From DATHBD01 sp035296325 (GTDB lineage: Bacteria > Actinomycetota > Actinomycetes > Mycobacteriales > Micromonosporaceae): DNA of 64,000 nucleotides. The notes below the pieces were generated by a model, which was given only the letters and a program-made list of their open reading frames with translations, was not told the origin of the DNA and made no database searches. Positions 52,110 to 60,295 of the stretch are shown here, piece by piece. The DNA is taken from NCBI GenBank assembly GCA_035296325.1, contig DATHBD010000037.1, positions 1 to 64,000 of the forward strand, written 5' to 3'. Position numbers and translations under genes: made by a program. Every line of letters begins with the position of its first letter. Position 1 is the first letter of the stretch.

Positions 52110-53047
52110 TGGACCTCGGGTACCTCCGCGCCCACCCCACGCACCTGACGGCGTTCCTGACGCATCAGCGCATCCGGGAGACGCCGGTGCCGGGCGGGTA
52201 CACCTCCACCGCGCGGCGACTGACCCTCGAGGACGGCCACTCGATCTTTGCGAAGTCGATGGCCGACCCGCCGGCCGGGTTCTTCGCCACCGAGGCCGCC
52301 GGGCTGCGCTGGCTGCGGTCGGCGGAAGCGGTACCGGTCCCGGAGGTGATCGTGGAGCAGCCGGACCTGCTCGCGCTGGAGTGGATCGACACCGGCCCGG
52401 CCACCCCGCGGGCCGCCGAGCACCTCGGCCGGGGGCTCGCCGCGCTGCACGCGGCCGGGGCACCGTCCTTCGGCGCGGCCTGGCCCGGGTACATCGGCTC
52501 GCTGCCGCTGGACAACACCCCGTCGCCGGGCCCCTGGCCGGAGTGGTTCGCCACCCGACGCCTCGAGCCGTACCTCCGCCGGTCGGTGGCGAACGGCGCG
52601 CTCGACACGTCCGACGCCACGCTGGTCGAGGACGTACTGAACCGGATCACCGACCTCGCCGGCGCGTCCGGCGCCGAGCCGCCGGCGCGGATTCACGGTG
52701 ACCTCTGGCCGGGAAACGTGCTGTGGTCCGCAGCGGCCTGGGGCGGGGCACGGCCGGACGGCGGAGCCGGGCCGGACGGCGGAGTCGGGCCGGACGGTGC
52801 GGCCTGGCTGGTCGACCCGGCAGCACACGGCGGGCACCGGGAAACCGACCTGGCGTGCCTGGCGCTCTTCGGCGGCCTGCCGCACCTCGACCGCGTGCTC
52901 GCCGCGTACACCGAGGCGTCCCCGCTCGCCGAGGGCTGGCCGGAGCGCGTTCCGCTGCACCAGCTTCACCTGCTGCTGGTGCACACCGCGCTGTTCGGTG
53001 GCCGGTACCGCGAACCGATGCTGGACGCGGCCCGCCGCTGCCGCTGA
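52109..53047 (+). CDS. Fructosamine kinase/aminoglycoside phosphotransferase-like protein
   Basis: A 312-residue kinase-fold protein: GGYTSTARRLTLEDGHSIFAKS, PEVIVEQPDLLALEWIDTG, RIHGDLWPGNVLW as the catalytic HxDxxxxN loop and VDPAAHGGHRETDLA as the metal-binding D. This is the fructosamine-3-kinase (DUF1679-like) signature; members phosphorylate glycated amines, leading to deglycation. A 20-residue Gly/Asp/Pro insertion (ARPDGGAGPDGGVGPDG) splits the catalytic loop from the metal-binding Asp. Its ATG shares one base with the GTPase stop. An unexplained partner for membrane GTPases. Confidence 0.82.
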   Translation: MDLGYLRAHPTHLTAFLTHQRIRETPVPGGYTSTARRLTLEDGHSIFAKSMADPPAGFFATEAAGLRWLRSAEAVPVPEVIVEQPDLLALEWIDTGPATPRAAEHLGRGLAALHAAGAPSFGAAWPGYIGSLPLDNTPSPGPWPEWFATRRLEPYLRRSVANGALDTSDATLVEDVLNRITDLAGASGAEPPARIHGDLWPGNVLWSAAAWGGARPDGGAGPDGGVGPDGAAWLVDPAAHGGHRETDLACLALFGGLPHLDRVLAAYTEASPLAEGWPERVPLHQLHLLLVHTALFGGRYREPMLDAARRCR

Positions 53048-53106
53048 CGATCTTGGCCCATGGAACGCCCGAGCGTGGCGGTGCCGATTCCAGGTACCGT
53101 TCAGGA

Positions 53107-54153
53107 ATGATCCCGCAGGCGCACATTCCGGTCGGGGCCGCGCCGACCGGTCCCGGCCTCGCGGACCGCTTCGGCCGGGTGGCGACCGACCTGCGGGTGT
53201 CGCTCACCGACAAGTGCAACCTGCGCTGCTCGTACTGCATGCCGGCCGAGGGTCTGGCCTGGCTGCCCGCCCCGTCCCTGCTCACGGACGCCGAGGTGAT
53301 CCGGCTGGTCCGGGTGGCGGTGGAGCGGCTGGGCATCACCGAGGTCCGGTTCACCGGCGGGGAGCCGCTGCTCCGCCCCGGCCTGGTCGGCATCGTCGCC
53401 GCCGCGGCGCAACTGCAGCCCCGCCCCCGGATGTCGCTCACCACCAACGGCATCGGGCTGGAGCGGCTCGCCGGCCCGCTCGCCCAGGCCGGCCTGGACC
53501 GGGTGAACGTGTCCCTGGACACGCTGGACGCGGAGCGGTTCGCCACGCTGACCCGGCGCAATCGGTTGCCTGATGTGCTCGCCGGCCTGGCCGCCGCGGC
53601 GGCCGCCGGGCTGACCCCGGTGAAGATGAACTCGGTGCTGCTGCGTGGCCTCAACGACGACGAGGCGGTGCCCCTGCTGGCGTACGCCCTGGACCGCGAC
53701 TTCGAGCTGCGGTTCATCGAGCAGATGCCCCTCGATGCCGGGCACACCTGGCGGCGGGAGGAGATGATCACCGCCGAGGAGATCCTGGTGCGACTGCGAT
53801 CGGCGTACACGCTGCGGCCCGACCCGGCCGAGCGCGGCGGCGCGCCGGCCGAGACCTGGCTGGTGGACCGCCCCGACGGCCGCGCACCCGCGAAGGTGGG
53901 GATCATCGCGAGCGTGAGCCAGCCGTTCTGCGGCGCCTGCGACCGCACCCGGCTCACCGCCGACGGATCCGTGCGGTCGTGCCTGTTCAGCACCGAGGAG
54001 ACCGACCTGCGGGGCGCCCTGCGCGGCGGCGCGGACGATGCCGAGCTCGCCCGGCTGTGGCGGGTGGCGATGTGGGGCAAGCTGGCCGGCCACGGCATCG
54101 ACGATCCGAAGTTTCTGCAGCCCGCACGGCCGATGTCGGCGATCGGCGGCTGA
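53107..54153 (+). CDS. moaA: GTP 3',8-cyclase MoaA
   Basis: A 348-residue radical SAM enzyme converting GTP to 3',8-cyclo-dihydro-GTP, first step of molybdopterin synthesis. N-terminal cluster motif CNLRCSYC is at residues 37-44, then RFTGGEPLLRPG, TTNGIGLERL, VNVSLDTLD and a second C-terminal [4Fe-4S] site (FCGACDRTRLTADGSVRSC). It lacks the usual C-terminal GG only in part (MSAIGG is present). ATG at 53107 follows CAGGA. moaD starts 5 bp after its stop. Confidence 0.95.
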   Translation: MIPQAHIPVGAAPTGPGLADRFGRVATDLRVSLTDKCNLRCSYCMPAEGLAWLPAPSLLTDAEVIRLVRVAVERLGITEVRFTGGEPLLRPGLVGIVAAAAQLQPRPRMSLTTNGIGLERLAGPLAQAGLDRVNVSLDTLDAERFATLTRRNRLPDVLAGLAAAAAAGLTPVKMNSVLLRGLNDDEAVPLLAYALDRDFELRFIEQMPLDAGHTWRREEMITAEEILVRLRSAYTLRPDPAERGGAPAETWLVDRPDGRAPAKVGIIASVSQPFCGACDRTRLTADGSVRSCLFSTEETDLRGALRGGADDAELARLWRVAMWGKLAGHGIDDPKFLQPARPMSAIGG

Positions 54154-54158
54154 CGTTC

Positions 54159-54407
54159 GTGCTGACCATCCGGTACTTCGCCGGAGCCCGCGCGGCCGCC
54201 GGCACCGCCGAGGAGAAGGCCGACCCGGGCACCGCCCCGACCCTGGCCTCGCTCCTCGCCGAATTGACGTCGATGCACGGTGCGCGACTGGCGGGCATCC
54301 TGCCGGCGTGCTCGTTCCTCGTCGACGGCGTCGCCTGGCATGATCATGAGGCGCCGCTGCCAGATGCGGCGACGGTGGACATCCTGCCGCCCTTCGCCGG
54401 AGGCTGA
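54159..54407 (+). CDS. moaD: MoaD/ThiS-family sulfur carrier protein
   Basis: An 82-residue ubiquitin-fold protein: LTIRYFAGARAAAGTAEE, a short helix, DGVAWHDHEAPLPD and DILPPFAGG ending in the di-glycine needed for thiocarboxylation. It donates sulfur in molybdopterin synthesis with MoaE. GTG start is 5 bp after the moaA stop, so the two are an operon. No moaE or moaC gene is in the window. Confidence 0.88.
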   Translation: MLTIRYFAGARAAAGTAEEKADPGTAPTLASLLAELTSMHGARLAGILPACSFLVDGVAWHDHEAPLPDAATVDILPPFAGG

Positions 54408-54410
54408 CGC

Positions 54411-55613
54411 GTGGTGATCGCCCTTGTGGTGTCCGTGGCCCTGCTCATCGTCGCCGGCATCCACCTGTACCTCTGGAAACGCCTCGTCCGCGACACGCTG
54501 CCGCATCGCGGCGGCCGGCGGCGGACGGGCGGCTTCGTTCTGCTCGCGCTCGCGGTACTGGTGCCCACCACGCTGATCTGCGTCCGCCTGCTGCCTGTGT
54601 CCCAGGCGCGCTGGCTGGCCTGGCCGGGGTATCTGTGGCTGGCGTTGATGTTCTATCTGCTGGTGGCGCTGCTTGTGCTGGAGATCCCCCGGCTGGCGCT
54701 GCGCGGGTGGGCCCGCCGCCCGGCCGCGGCACCACCCGCCGACCCCGCACCGCCCGCGGGCACCGCACCACCCGCCGACCCGGGCGCGGGCTTCGCCGCG
54801 TCGCGCCGGCTGCTGCTGGCCCGGTCGGTGGCGCTGCTCGCCGGCGCGGCCGCAGTGGGCGCCACCGGCTTCGGGGCGTACACCGCCCTCGGCCCACCGA
54901 CCATCCGGCGGGTGCCGATCCGGCTCGCCAAGCTGCCGGCGACCATGGCCGGTTTCCGCATCGCCCTGGTCTCCGACATCCACCTGGGCCCGCTGCTCGG
55001 GCGCGGGCACACCGAACGGATCGTCCGGACCATCAACGGTCTCCAGGTGGATCTCGTCGCCGTCGTCGGCGACCTGGTCGACGGCAGCGTGGCCGAGCTC
55101 GGGGCGGCCGCCGAACCGCTCGCCGACCTGCAGGCCCGGCACGGCAGCTACTTCGTCACCGGCAACCACGAGTACTTCTCCGGGCACACCGAATGGATCG
55201 ACGAGGTGGAATCGCTCGGCCTCACCGTGCTGCGCAACGAGCGGGTGGACATCGACGGCCTTGACCTGGCCGGGGTGAACGACGTCACCGGCGGCTCGTA
55301 CGGTGACGGCCCCGACATGGCGGCGGCGCTGGGCGGCCGCGACGCCGCACGCCCGGTGGTGCTGCTCGCCCACCAGCCGATCCAGGTGCACGACGCGGCC
55401 CGGCAGGGCGTTGACCTGCAACTCTCCGGACACACGCACGGCGGGCAGATGGTGCCGTTCAACCTGCTGGTGAAGCTGCAGCAACCGGTGGTCGCGGGAC
55501 TGGCCACGGTGGACGGCACGCAGGTGTACGTCACCAACGGCGCCGGCTTCTGGGGCCCTCCGGTGCGGGTCGGCGCCCCGCCCGACATCAGCGTGATCGA
55601 ACTCGACCGCTGA
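54411..55613 (+). CDS. Membrane metallophosphoesterase (YaeI-like)
   Basis: A 400-residue protein. Three to four N-terminal helices (residues 1-100; another around 130-150, LLARSVALLAGAAAVGATG) precede a calcineurin-type phosphatase domain with all five motifs: LVSDIHLGPLLG, VVGDLVDG, FVTGNHEYFSG, LAHQP and SGHTHGGQM. The metal ligands D, H, D, N, H, H are complete. It resembles YaeI/YkuE-type phosphodiesterases, which hydrolyse lipid A precursors such as UDP-diacylglucosamine in some bacteria; the substrate here is unknown. GTG is 3 bp after moaD, so possibly co-transcribed. Confidence 0.87.
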   Translation: MVIALVVSVALLIVAGIHLYLWKRLVRDTLPHRGGRRRTGGFVLLALAVLVPTTLICVRLLPVSQARWLAWPGYLWLALMFYLLVALLVLEIPRLALRGWARRPAAAPPADPAPPAGTAPPADPGAGFAASRRLLLARSVALLAGAAAVGATGFGAYTALGPPTIRRVPIRLAKLPATMAGFRIALVSDIHLGPLLGRGHTERIVRTINGLQVDLVAVVGDLVDGSVAELGAAAEPLADLQARHGSYFVTGNHEYFSGHTEWIDEVESLGLTVLRNERVDIDGLDLAGVNDVTGGSYGDGPDMAAALGGRDAARPVVLLAHQPIQVHDAARQGVDLQLSGHTHGGQMVPFNLLVKLQQPVVAGLATVDGTQVYVTNGAGFWGPPVRVGAPPDISVIELDR

Positions 55614-55615
55614 CC

Positions 55616-55702
55616 GCCGCGACACGCCCGACGGTAGCGGCGGCCTTCGCCGACATGTATCGCAGGCACGTTATTCGCGCCGCATTCGGTATCCAACTCA
55701 CA
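55616..55702 (+). repeat. Dispersed intergenic repeat, copy E (diverged)
   Basis: Begins GCCGCGACACGCCCGAC, keeps GCCGACATG, GGCACG, ATTCGCGCC and ends CAACTCACATG in the same order and length as copies A and B, with changes between blocks. Downstream GTCGGGCGCGCGTGTCGCGGG (55750-55770) mirrors its start, giving inverted ends. Confidence 0.6.
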
Positions 55703-55719
55703 TGCCGCCGACGACAACG

Positions 55720-55783
55720 CGTGCCACGCCGACCGGCACGGCGTGCGTGTCGGGCGCGCGTGTCGCGGGATCGGCGTGGCACG
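55720..55783. promoter_or_regulatory. 13-bp inverted repeat across start of EndoQ-helicase gene
   Basis: CGTGCCACGCCGA (55720-55732) is exactly complementary to TCGGCGTGGCACG (55771-55783) with a 38-bp spacer. The proposed GTG start (55776) is inside the second arm, so a hairpin or bound protein here could block translation or transcription. Its role is not known. Confidence 0.45.
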
Positions 55784-58700
55784 ATTCGGCGTGCCCCCGT
55801 TCGTCGCTGACCTGCACATCCACTCGAAGTACTCGCGCGCCTGTAGCCGTGACCTCAACCTGGAGTCGCTGACCTGGTGGGCCCGCCGCAAGGGCATCGC
55901 GCTGCTCGGCACCGGGGACTTCACCCATCCGGCCTGGTACGACCATCTCCGGCACAGTCTCGTGCCGGCCGAGCCCGGGCTGTACCGCCCCACCCCGGAG
56001 ATCGAGGCGGCGGTGCTGCGCCGGCTTCCGCCCCGGCTGGGCAGTGCGGACGAACCCGGGGTGCGGTTCCAGCTCAGCGTCGAGATCTCCACCATCTACA
56101 AGCGCGGTGACCGGACCCGCAAGGTGCACCACCTGATCTACCTGCCGGACCTGGACGCGGTGGCCCGGTTCAACACCGCGCTCGGGCGGATCGGCAACCT
56201 CGGGTCGGACGGCCGGCCGATCCTGGGCCTCGACTCGCGCGACCTGCTTGAGGTCACCTTGGCGGCGAGCCCGGACGGCTACCTCGTACCGGCGCACATC
56301 TGGACGCCGTGGTTCTCGGCGTTGGGCTCGAAGTCGGGCTTCGACGCGATCGCGGACTGCTACGCCGACCTCGCGGAGCACATTTTCGCGGTGGAGACCG
56401 GGCTCTCCTCCGACCCGGCGATGAACTGGCGGGTGTCCGGCCTGGACGCGTACCGCCTGGTGTCCAATTCGGACGCCCACTCCCCGCCAGCGCTGGGCCG
56501 GGAGGCGACCCGGTTCCACACCGCGCTGGACTACTTCGCGGTGCGCGACGCGATGCGGACCGGTACCGGCCTCGCCGGCACGATCGAGTTCTTCCCCGAG
56601 GAGGGCAAGTACCACGCCGACGGGCACCGGGCCTGCGGCGTCAACTGGCCGCCAGCGCAGACCCGGGAGGCCGGCGGATCGTGCCCGGAGTGCGGCCGGC
56701 CGCTCACCGTCGGTGTGCTGCACCGGGTAGAGGAGTTGGCGGACCGCCCCGACGGCTACCGGCCGGCGGCCGCGCCCGAGGTCACCCACCTGATCCAACT
56801 GGCCGAGATCGTCGGCGAGGTGAACGGCGTCGGCCCACGGTCCAAGACCGTGGAAAGCCAACTGCACGCATTGGTCGCCGCCCTCGGCTCGGAGCTGGGC
56901 ATCCTCACCGACGTTGCCGTCGACGAGATCACCCGCGTCGGCGGTGCACTGCTCGGCGAGGCGATCGCGCGGCTGCGCCGAGGCGAGGTGCGGCGCGTGC
57001 CCGGCTACGACGGGGAGTACGGCGTGATCCGGCTCTTCGAGCCGGCCGAGCTGCGGGGGTCAACCTCGGACGCGTTGTTCGACGTGGAGGTACCCAGGCA
57101 GCGGCCCGCGGCCGGCACCGTAACGGCCGGCAGCGCCCAGGCGCCGGCCGGGGCCACAAACCCAGGAGCCACAACGACAGTGTCCACCAAGGCAGGAGCC
57201 ACAACGACCGGGTCCACCAAGGCAGGAGCCACAAAGCCGGGGGCCACAAAGGCGGCGGGACCGCGCCGGCGCACCGGAAGGGCCGCTCCAACCCCGGCGC
57301 CGCCGCCGATCGCCGCGGCCGCCTCGCCGCACGAGCCGCTGGAACCGGTGCTGGTCGGGATGGAGGAGGTCGGCACCGGCCTGCTCGACCGACTCGACGC
57401 GATGCAGCGGGTGGCCGCGTCGGCACCGGGTGGCCCGCTGCTGATCGTGGCCGGGCCCGGCACCGGCAAGACCCGGACGCTGACCCACCGCATCGCGTAC
57501 CTCTGCGCGGAGCTGGGGGTCTATCCCGAGCAGTGTCTTGCGATCACGTTCACCCGGCGCGCCGCAGAGGAACTCCGCACGCGGCTGGACGGGCTGCTGG
57601 GTGAGGTGGCCGATGCGGTGACGGTGACCACGTTCCACGCGCTCGGCCTGACGGTACTGCGGGAAAATGCCGGCGCGGCCGGGCTCTCCCCGCGGTTCCG
57701 CATCGCCGAAGAGGCCGAGCGGCTGGCGGCGGTGTGCTCGGCGGCCGGGCTTCCGGCCGGCGCCGGCGCCGACGCGCGCCGGCTGCTCGCGGCGATGGAC
57801 GACACGCTGCGGGAGGAGTACGGCAAGGCGCTGCGCGCGCACGATCTGGTGGACCTGGACCACCTGATCTCGATCCCGGTGTCCCTGCTCACCGAGTCGC
57901 CCGCCCTCGCCAGGCAGTACCGGAAGCGCTGGCCGTGGGTGTTCGTCGATGAGTACCAGGACGTTGACCCGGATCAGTACGCGCTGCTGCGGCTGCTCTG
58001 CCTGCCGGGGGACAACCTGTGCGTGATCGGGGATCCGGACCAGGCGATCTACTCGTTCCGGGGCGCGGAGGTGTCGTTCTTCCTGCGGTTCGCCGCCGAC
58101 TTCGGCACTCCGGAGGTCGACGCCCGGTTGGTGCGGTTGACCCGCAACTACCGGTCATCCGCGCCGATCCTGGCGGCGGCGGTGCAGGCGATCGCCCCGT
58201 CGACCCTGGTGCCGGGCCGGCGGTTGGACCCGGCCCGGGTCGACCCGGAGGCGCCACAGGCCGGGCGGTACGTCGCGGCGTCCGTCGCCGATGAGGCCGA
58301 CTTCGTGGTACGGACGATCGATGAGCTGGTCGGCGGCCTGTCCCACCGGTCGCACAACTCCGGCCGGGTGGACTCCCGCTCCGTCGTGGACGGCCGGCTC
58401 TCCTTCTCCGACATCGCGGTGCTGTACCGCGTCGACGCCCAGGCCGCGCCGCTCGTCGACGCCCTGTCCCGGGCCGGCGTGCCGGTGCAGAAGCGTTCGC
58501 ACGATCGGCTGCTGGACCGGCCCGGCGTCGCGGCGATCGCCCGGGAGCTGCGCTTCGCCCGGGGGCTCGGCGGCTCCCTGGCCGCACGCGTCCGGCTCAC
58601 CGGACAGGTCCTCGCCACCCGGTGCGCCCAGCCCGCTCTGGAGGACGCCTCGGCCCCACTGACCCCCGTCGACGTGCACATCGCCGTTGACCTGCTCATG

Positions 58701-59129
58701 CCGCTCGCCACCCGGTGCGGCGACGACCTGGAACGCTTCCTGACCGAGCTGGCGACCGGCGCCGAGGTGGACGCGTGGGACCCGCGCGCCGACCGGGTCA
58801 CGCTGCTCACCCTGCACGCGGCCAAAGGGCTGGAGTTCCCGGTGGTCTTCCTGGTCGGCTGTGAGGACGGGCTGCTGCCGCTGCGGATGCCCGGCGGGCA
58901 GGCGCCGTCGCCGGACGCCGTGGCCGAGGAGCGGCGGCTGTTCTTCGTCGGGTTGACCCGCGCCCAGGACCGGCTCTTTCTCAGCTCAACCCGACGGCGC
59001 TTCCGGCACGGATCGGAGCGGGAGATGGCACCGTCGCCGTTCTTCGCCGCGATCGATCCGGGCCTGCTGGAGGTACGCGGCGACGAGGCGCCACGTCGCC
59101 CCCGGGACCGCCAGCTCCGCCTGCTCTAA
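55776..59129 (+). CDS. Endonuclease Q-like PHP nuclease fused to UvrD/PcrA-type helicase
   Basis: A 1117-residue fusion. Residues 10 to about 425 form a PHP nuclease of the EndoQ/TIGR00375 type: DLHIH (12-16), GTGDFTHPAW (45-54), EISTIYKRGD, AHIWTPWFSALGSKSGFD, SNSDAH (about 232) and a Cys motif ACGVN...CPECGRPLTVGVLHR (about 290-310), which in EndoQ binds zinc. Residues 430-520 are a Gly/Ala/Thr linker containing 30-bp DNA repeats. The rest is an intact SF1A helicase: Walker A AGPGTGKTRT (about 560), VFVDEYQDVD (724), QAIYSFRGAEVSFF, LTLHAAKGLEF (about 1013) and FFVGLTRAQDRLF. EndoQ cuts 5' of deaminated bases and abasic sites; a coupled helicase could unwind the flap. GTG 55776 or 55791 are both possible starts. 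Confidence 0.82.
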   Translation: MARFGVPPFVADLHIHSKYSRACSRDLNLESLTWWARRKGIALLGTGDFTHPAWYDHLRHSLVPAEPGLYRPTPEIEAAVLRRLPPRLGSADEPGVRFQLSVEISTIYKRGDRTRKVHHLIYLPDLDAVARFNTALGRIGNLGSDGRPILGLDSRDLLEVTLAASPDGYLVPAHIWTPWFSALGSKSGFDAIADCYADLAEHIFAVETGLSSDPAMNWRVSGLDAYRLVSNSDAHSPPALGREATRFHTALDYFAVRDAMRTGTGLAGTIEFFPEEGKYHADGHRACGVNWPPAQTREAGGSCPECGRPLTVGVLHRVEELADRPDGYRPAAAPEVTHLIQLAEIVGEVNGVGPRSKTVESQLHALVAALGSELGILTDVAVDEITRVGGALLGEAIARLRRGEVRRVPGYDGEYGVIRLFEPAELRGSTSDALFDVEVPRQRPAAGTVTAGSAQAPAGATNPGATTTVSTKAGATTTGSTKAGATKPGATKAAGPRRRTGRAAPTPAPPPIAAAASPHEPLEPVLVGMEEVGTGLLDRLDAMQRVAASAPGGPLLIVAGPGTGKTRTLTHRIAYLCAELGVYPEQCLAITFTRRAAEELRTRLDGLLGEVADAVTVTTFHALGLTVLRENAGAAGLSPRFRIAEEAERLAAVCSAAGLPAGAGADARRLLAAMDDTLREEYGKALRAHDLVDLDHLISIPVSLLTESPALARQYRKRWPWVFVDEYQDVDPDQYALLRLLCLPGDNLCVIGDPDQAIYSFRGAEVSFFLRFAADFGTPEVDARLVRLTRNYRSSAPILAAAVQAIAPSTLVPGRRLDPARVDPEAPQAGRYVAASVADEADFVVRTIDELVGGLSHRSHNSGRVDSRSVVDGRLSFSDIAVLYRVDAQAAPLVDALSRAGVPVQKRSHDRLLDRPGVAAIARELRFARGLGGSLAARVRLTGQVLATRCAQPALEDASAPLTPVDVHIAVDLLMPLATRCGDDLERFLTELATGAEVDAWDPRADRVTLLTLHAAKGLEFPVVFLVGCEDGLLPLRMPGGQAPSPDAVAEERRLFFVGLTRAQDRLFLSSTRRRFRHGSEREMAPSPFFAAIDPGLLEVRGDEAPRRPRDRQLRLL
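57165..57245. repeat. 30-bp tandem repeat in fusion linker
   Basis: Units starting 57165, 57195 and 57225 (period 30, the first two nearly identical) encode GATTTVSTKA, GATTTGSTKA, GATKPGATKA. They occupy the flexible hinge between the nuclease and helicase parts, in frame. Confidence 0.88.
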
Positions 59130-59173
59130 CTTCACCGGCGGCGTGTAGCGGGACCGTTTTCGGGCAGCACGGA

Positions 59174-59195
59174 GAGGTGGAAGACCTTCCACCTC
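59174..59195. promoter_or_regulatory. 10-bp perfect palindrome upstream of SDR
   Basis: GAGGTGGAAG and CTTCCACCTC flank a 2-base centre (AC). It lies 44 bp past the fusion-gene stop and 28 bp before the SDR start. It could be a repressor operator or the fusion gene's terminator; the very small loop favours a protein-binding palindrome. Confidence 0.5.
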
Positions 59196-59222
59196 CATCG
59201 CTGCGGAAGGAGCACCACGCTC

Positions 59223-60029
59223 ATGAGCACACCGACGACCAGACCCCTCGCCGTCGTCACCGGCGCATCGAAGGGCATCGGCTTCGAGTTGGCCAAGCAG
59301 TTCGCCCAGAACGGGTACGACCTGGTGATCGCAGCCGGAAGCGACGAAATCGAGCACGCCGCACAGGAACTCGAGGCGCTCGGTACGTCCGTGCGGCCGG
59401 TTCAGGTCGACTTGGCCGGGTTCGACGGCGTCGAGCAGCTGTACGCCGAGATCGCCTCGGCCGGCCGGCCGGTGGACGCCATCGCCATCAACGCCGGCAT
59501 CGGGGTGAGCGGCGACTTCTCCCGCGAGACCGATCTGCGGGACGAGTTGAAGCTGATCAACCTCAACGTCACCTCCACCGTGCACCTCGCCAAGCGGGTG
59601 CTCGCCGACATGGCGCGCCGCGGCGAGGGCAAGGTGCTGTTCACCTCGTCGATCGCGGCGACGCAGCCGGGCCCGTACGAGACGGTGTACGCCGCGTCCA
59701 AGGCATTCGTGTACTACTTCGCCCTGGGTGTCCGGCAGGAGCTCAAGGACACCGGCGTCACCGTGACGGCGCTGATGCCCGGGCCGACCGAGACGGAGTT
59801 CTTCGAGCGTGCCGACATGCTCGACACGAAGCTCGGTCAACTGAAGAGCAAGGACGATCCGGCCGACGTGGCCCGTGAGGGCTACGAGGCGTTGATGGCC
59901 GGCAAGGATCACATCATCACCGGATCGTTCAAGAACAAGGTGCAGGCCGCCGCGGGGACCCTGCTGCCGGACAAGGCGGTGGCCGCCGGCCACGCCAAGA
60001 TGTCGGCACCGGGCTCGGGAACCTCCTGA
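59223..60029 (+). CDS. Short-chain dehydrogenase/reductase
   Basis: A 268-residue SDR: cofactor motif VTGASKGIGFELAKQFA, AINAGIG (NAG), catalytic Ser in FTSSIAATQPG, YAASKAF (Tyr/Lys) and PGPTETEFF. After residue 215 it has a Lys/Ala-rich tail without known role. The LKLINLNVTSTVHLAKRVL region resembles YqjQ-like dehydrogenases. GGAAGGAGC lies upstream of the ATG. Substrate unknown. Its only neighbour context is the palindrome above and a strong terminator below, so it is probably transcribed alone. Confidence 0.88.
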   Translation: MSTPTTRPLAVVTGASKGIGFELAKQFAQNGYDLVIAAGSDEIEHAAQELEALGTSVRPVQVDLAGFDGVEQLYAEIASAGRPVDAIAINAGIGVSGDFSRETDLRDELKLINLNVTSTVHLAKRVLADMARRGEGKVLFTSSIAATQPGPYETVYAASKAFVYYFALGVRQELKDTGVTVTALMPGPTETEFFERADMLDTKLGQLKSKDDPADVAREGYEALMAGKDHIITGSFKNKVQAAAGTLLPDKAVAAGHAKMSAPGSGTS

Positions 60030-60059
60030 CGCCTCACCCCGGTTTCAGACCGCGTCAGC

Positions 60060-60095
60060 CGAGCGGCCGGGCCGATCCACTGGCCCGGCCGCTCG
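60060..60095 (+). terminator. Perfect 14-bp hairpin after SDR
   Basis: CGAGCGGCCGGGCC (60060-60073) is exactly complementary to 60082-60095 around an 8-base loop GATCCACT, 31 bp after the SDR stop. Confidence 0.9.
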
Positions 60096-60295
60096 ACGCC
60101 GCTCCCGGTCGGTTCGGTCGGCCGAACGGGCGGCACCGGGTACCTCTGACGGGTGGTTCCGTTGGAACGAATCCGGCAAAAGGGCTAATGATGGCGACCT
60201 GACCCGTCCCTCGATCCGCGCCCAGCCGGGCACGTCGGCCCGCCACGCTACGGTGTCCCGAAGGCCAGCGGCCTGGACTGCACCGGGAGGAAGCG

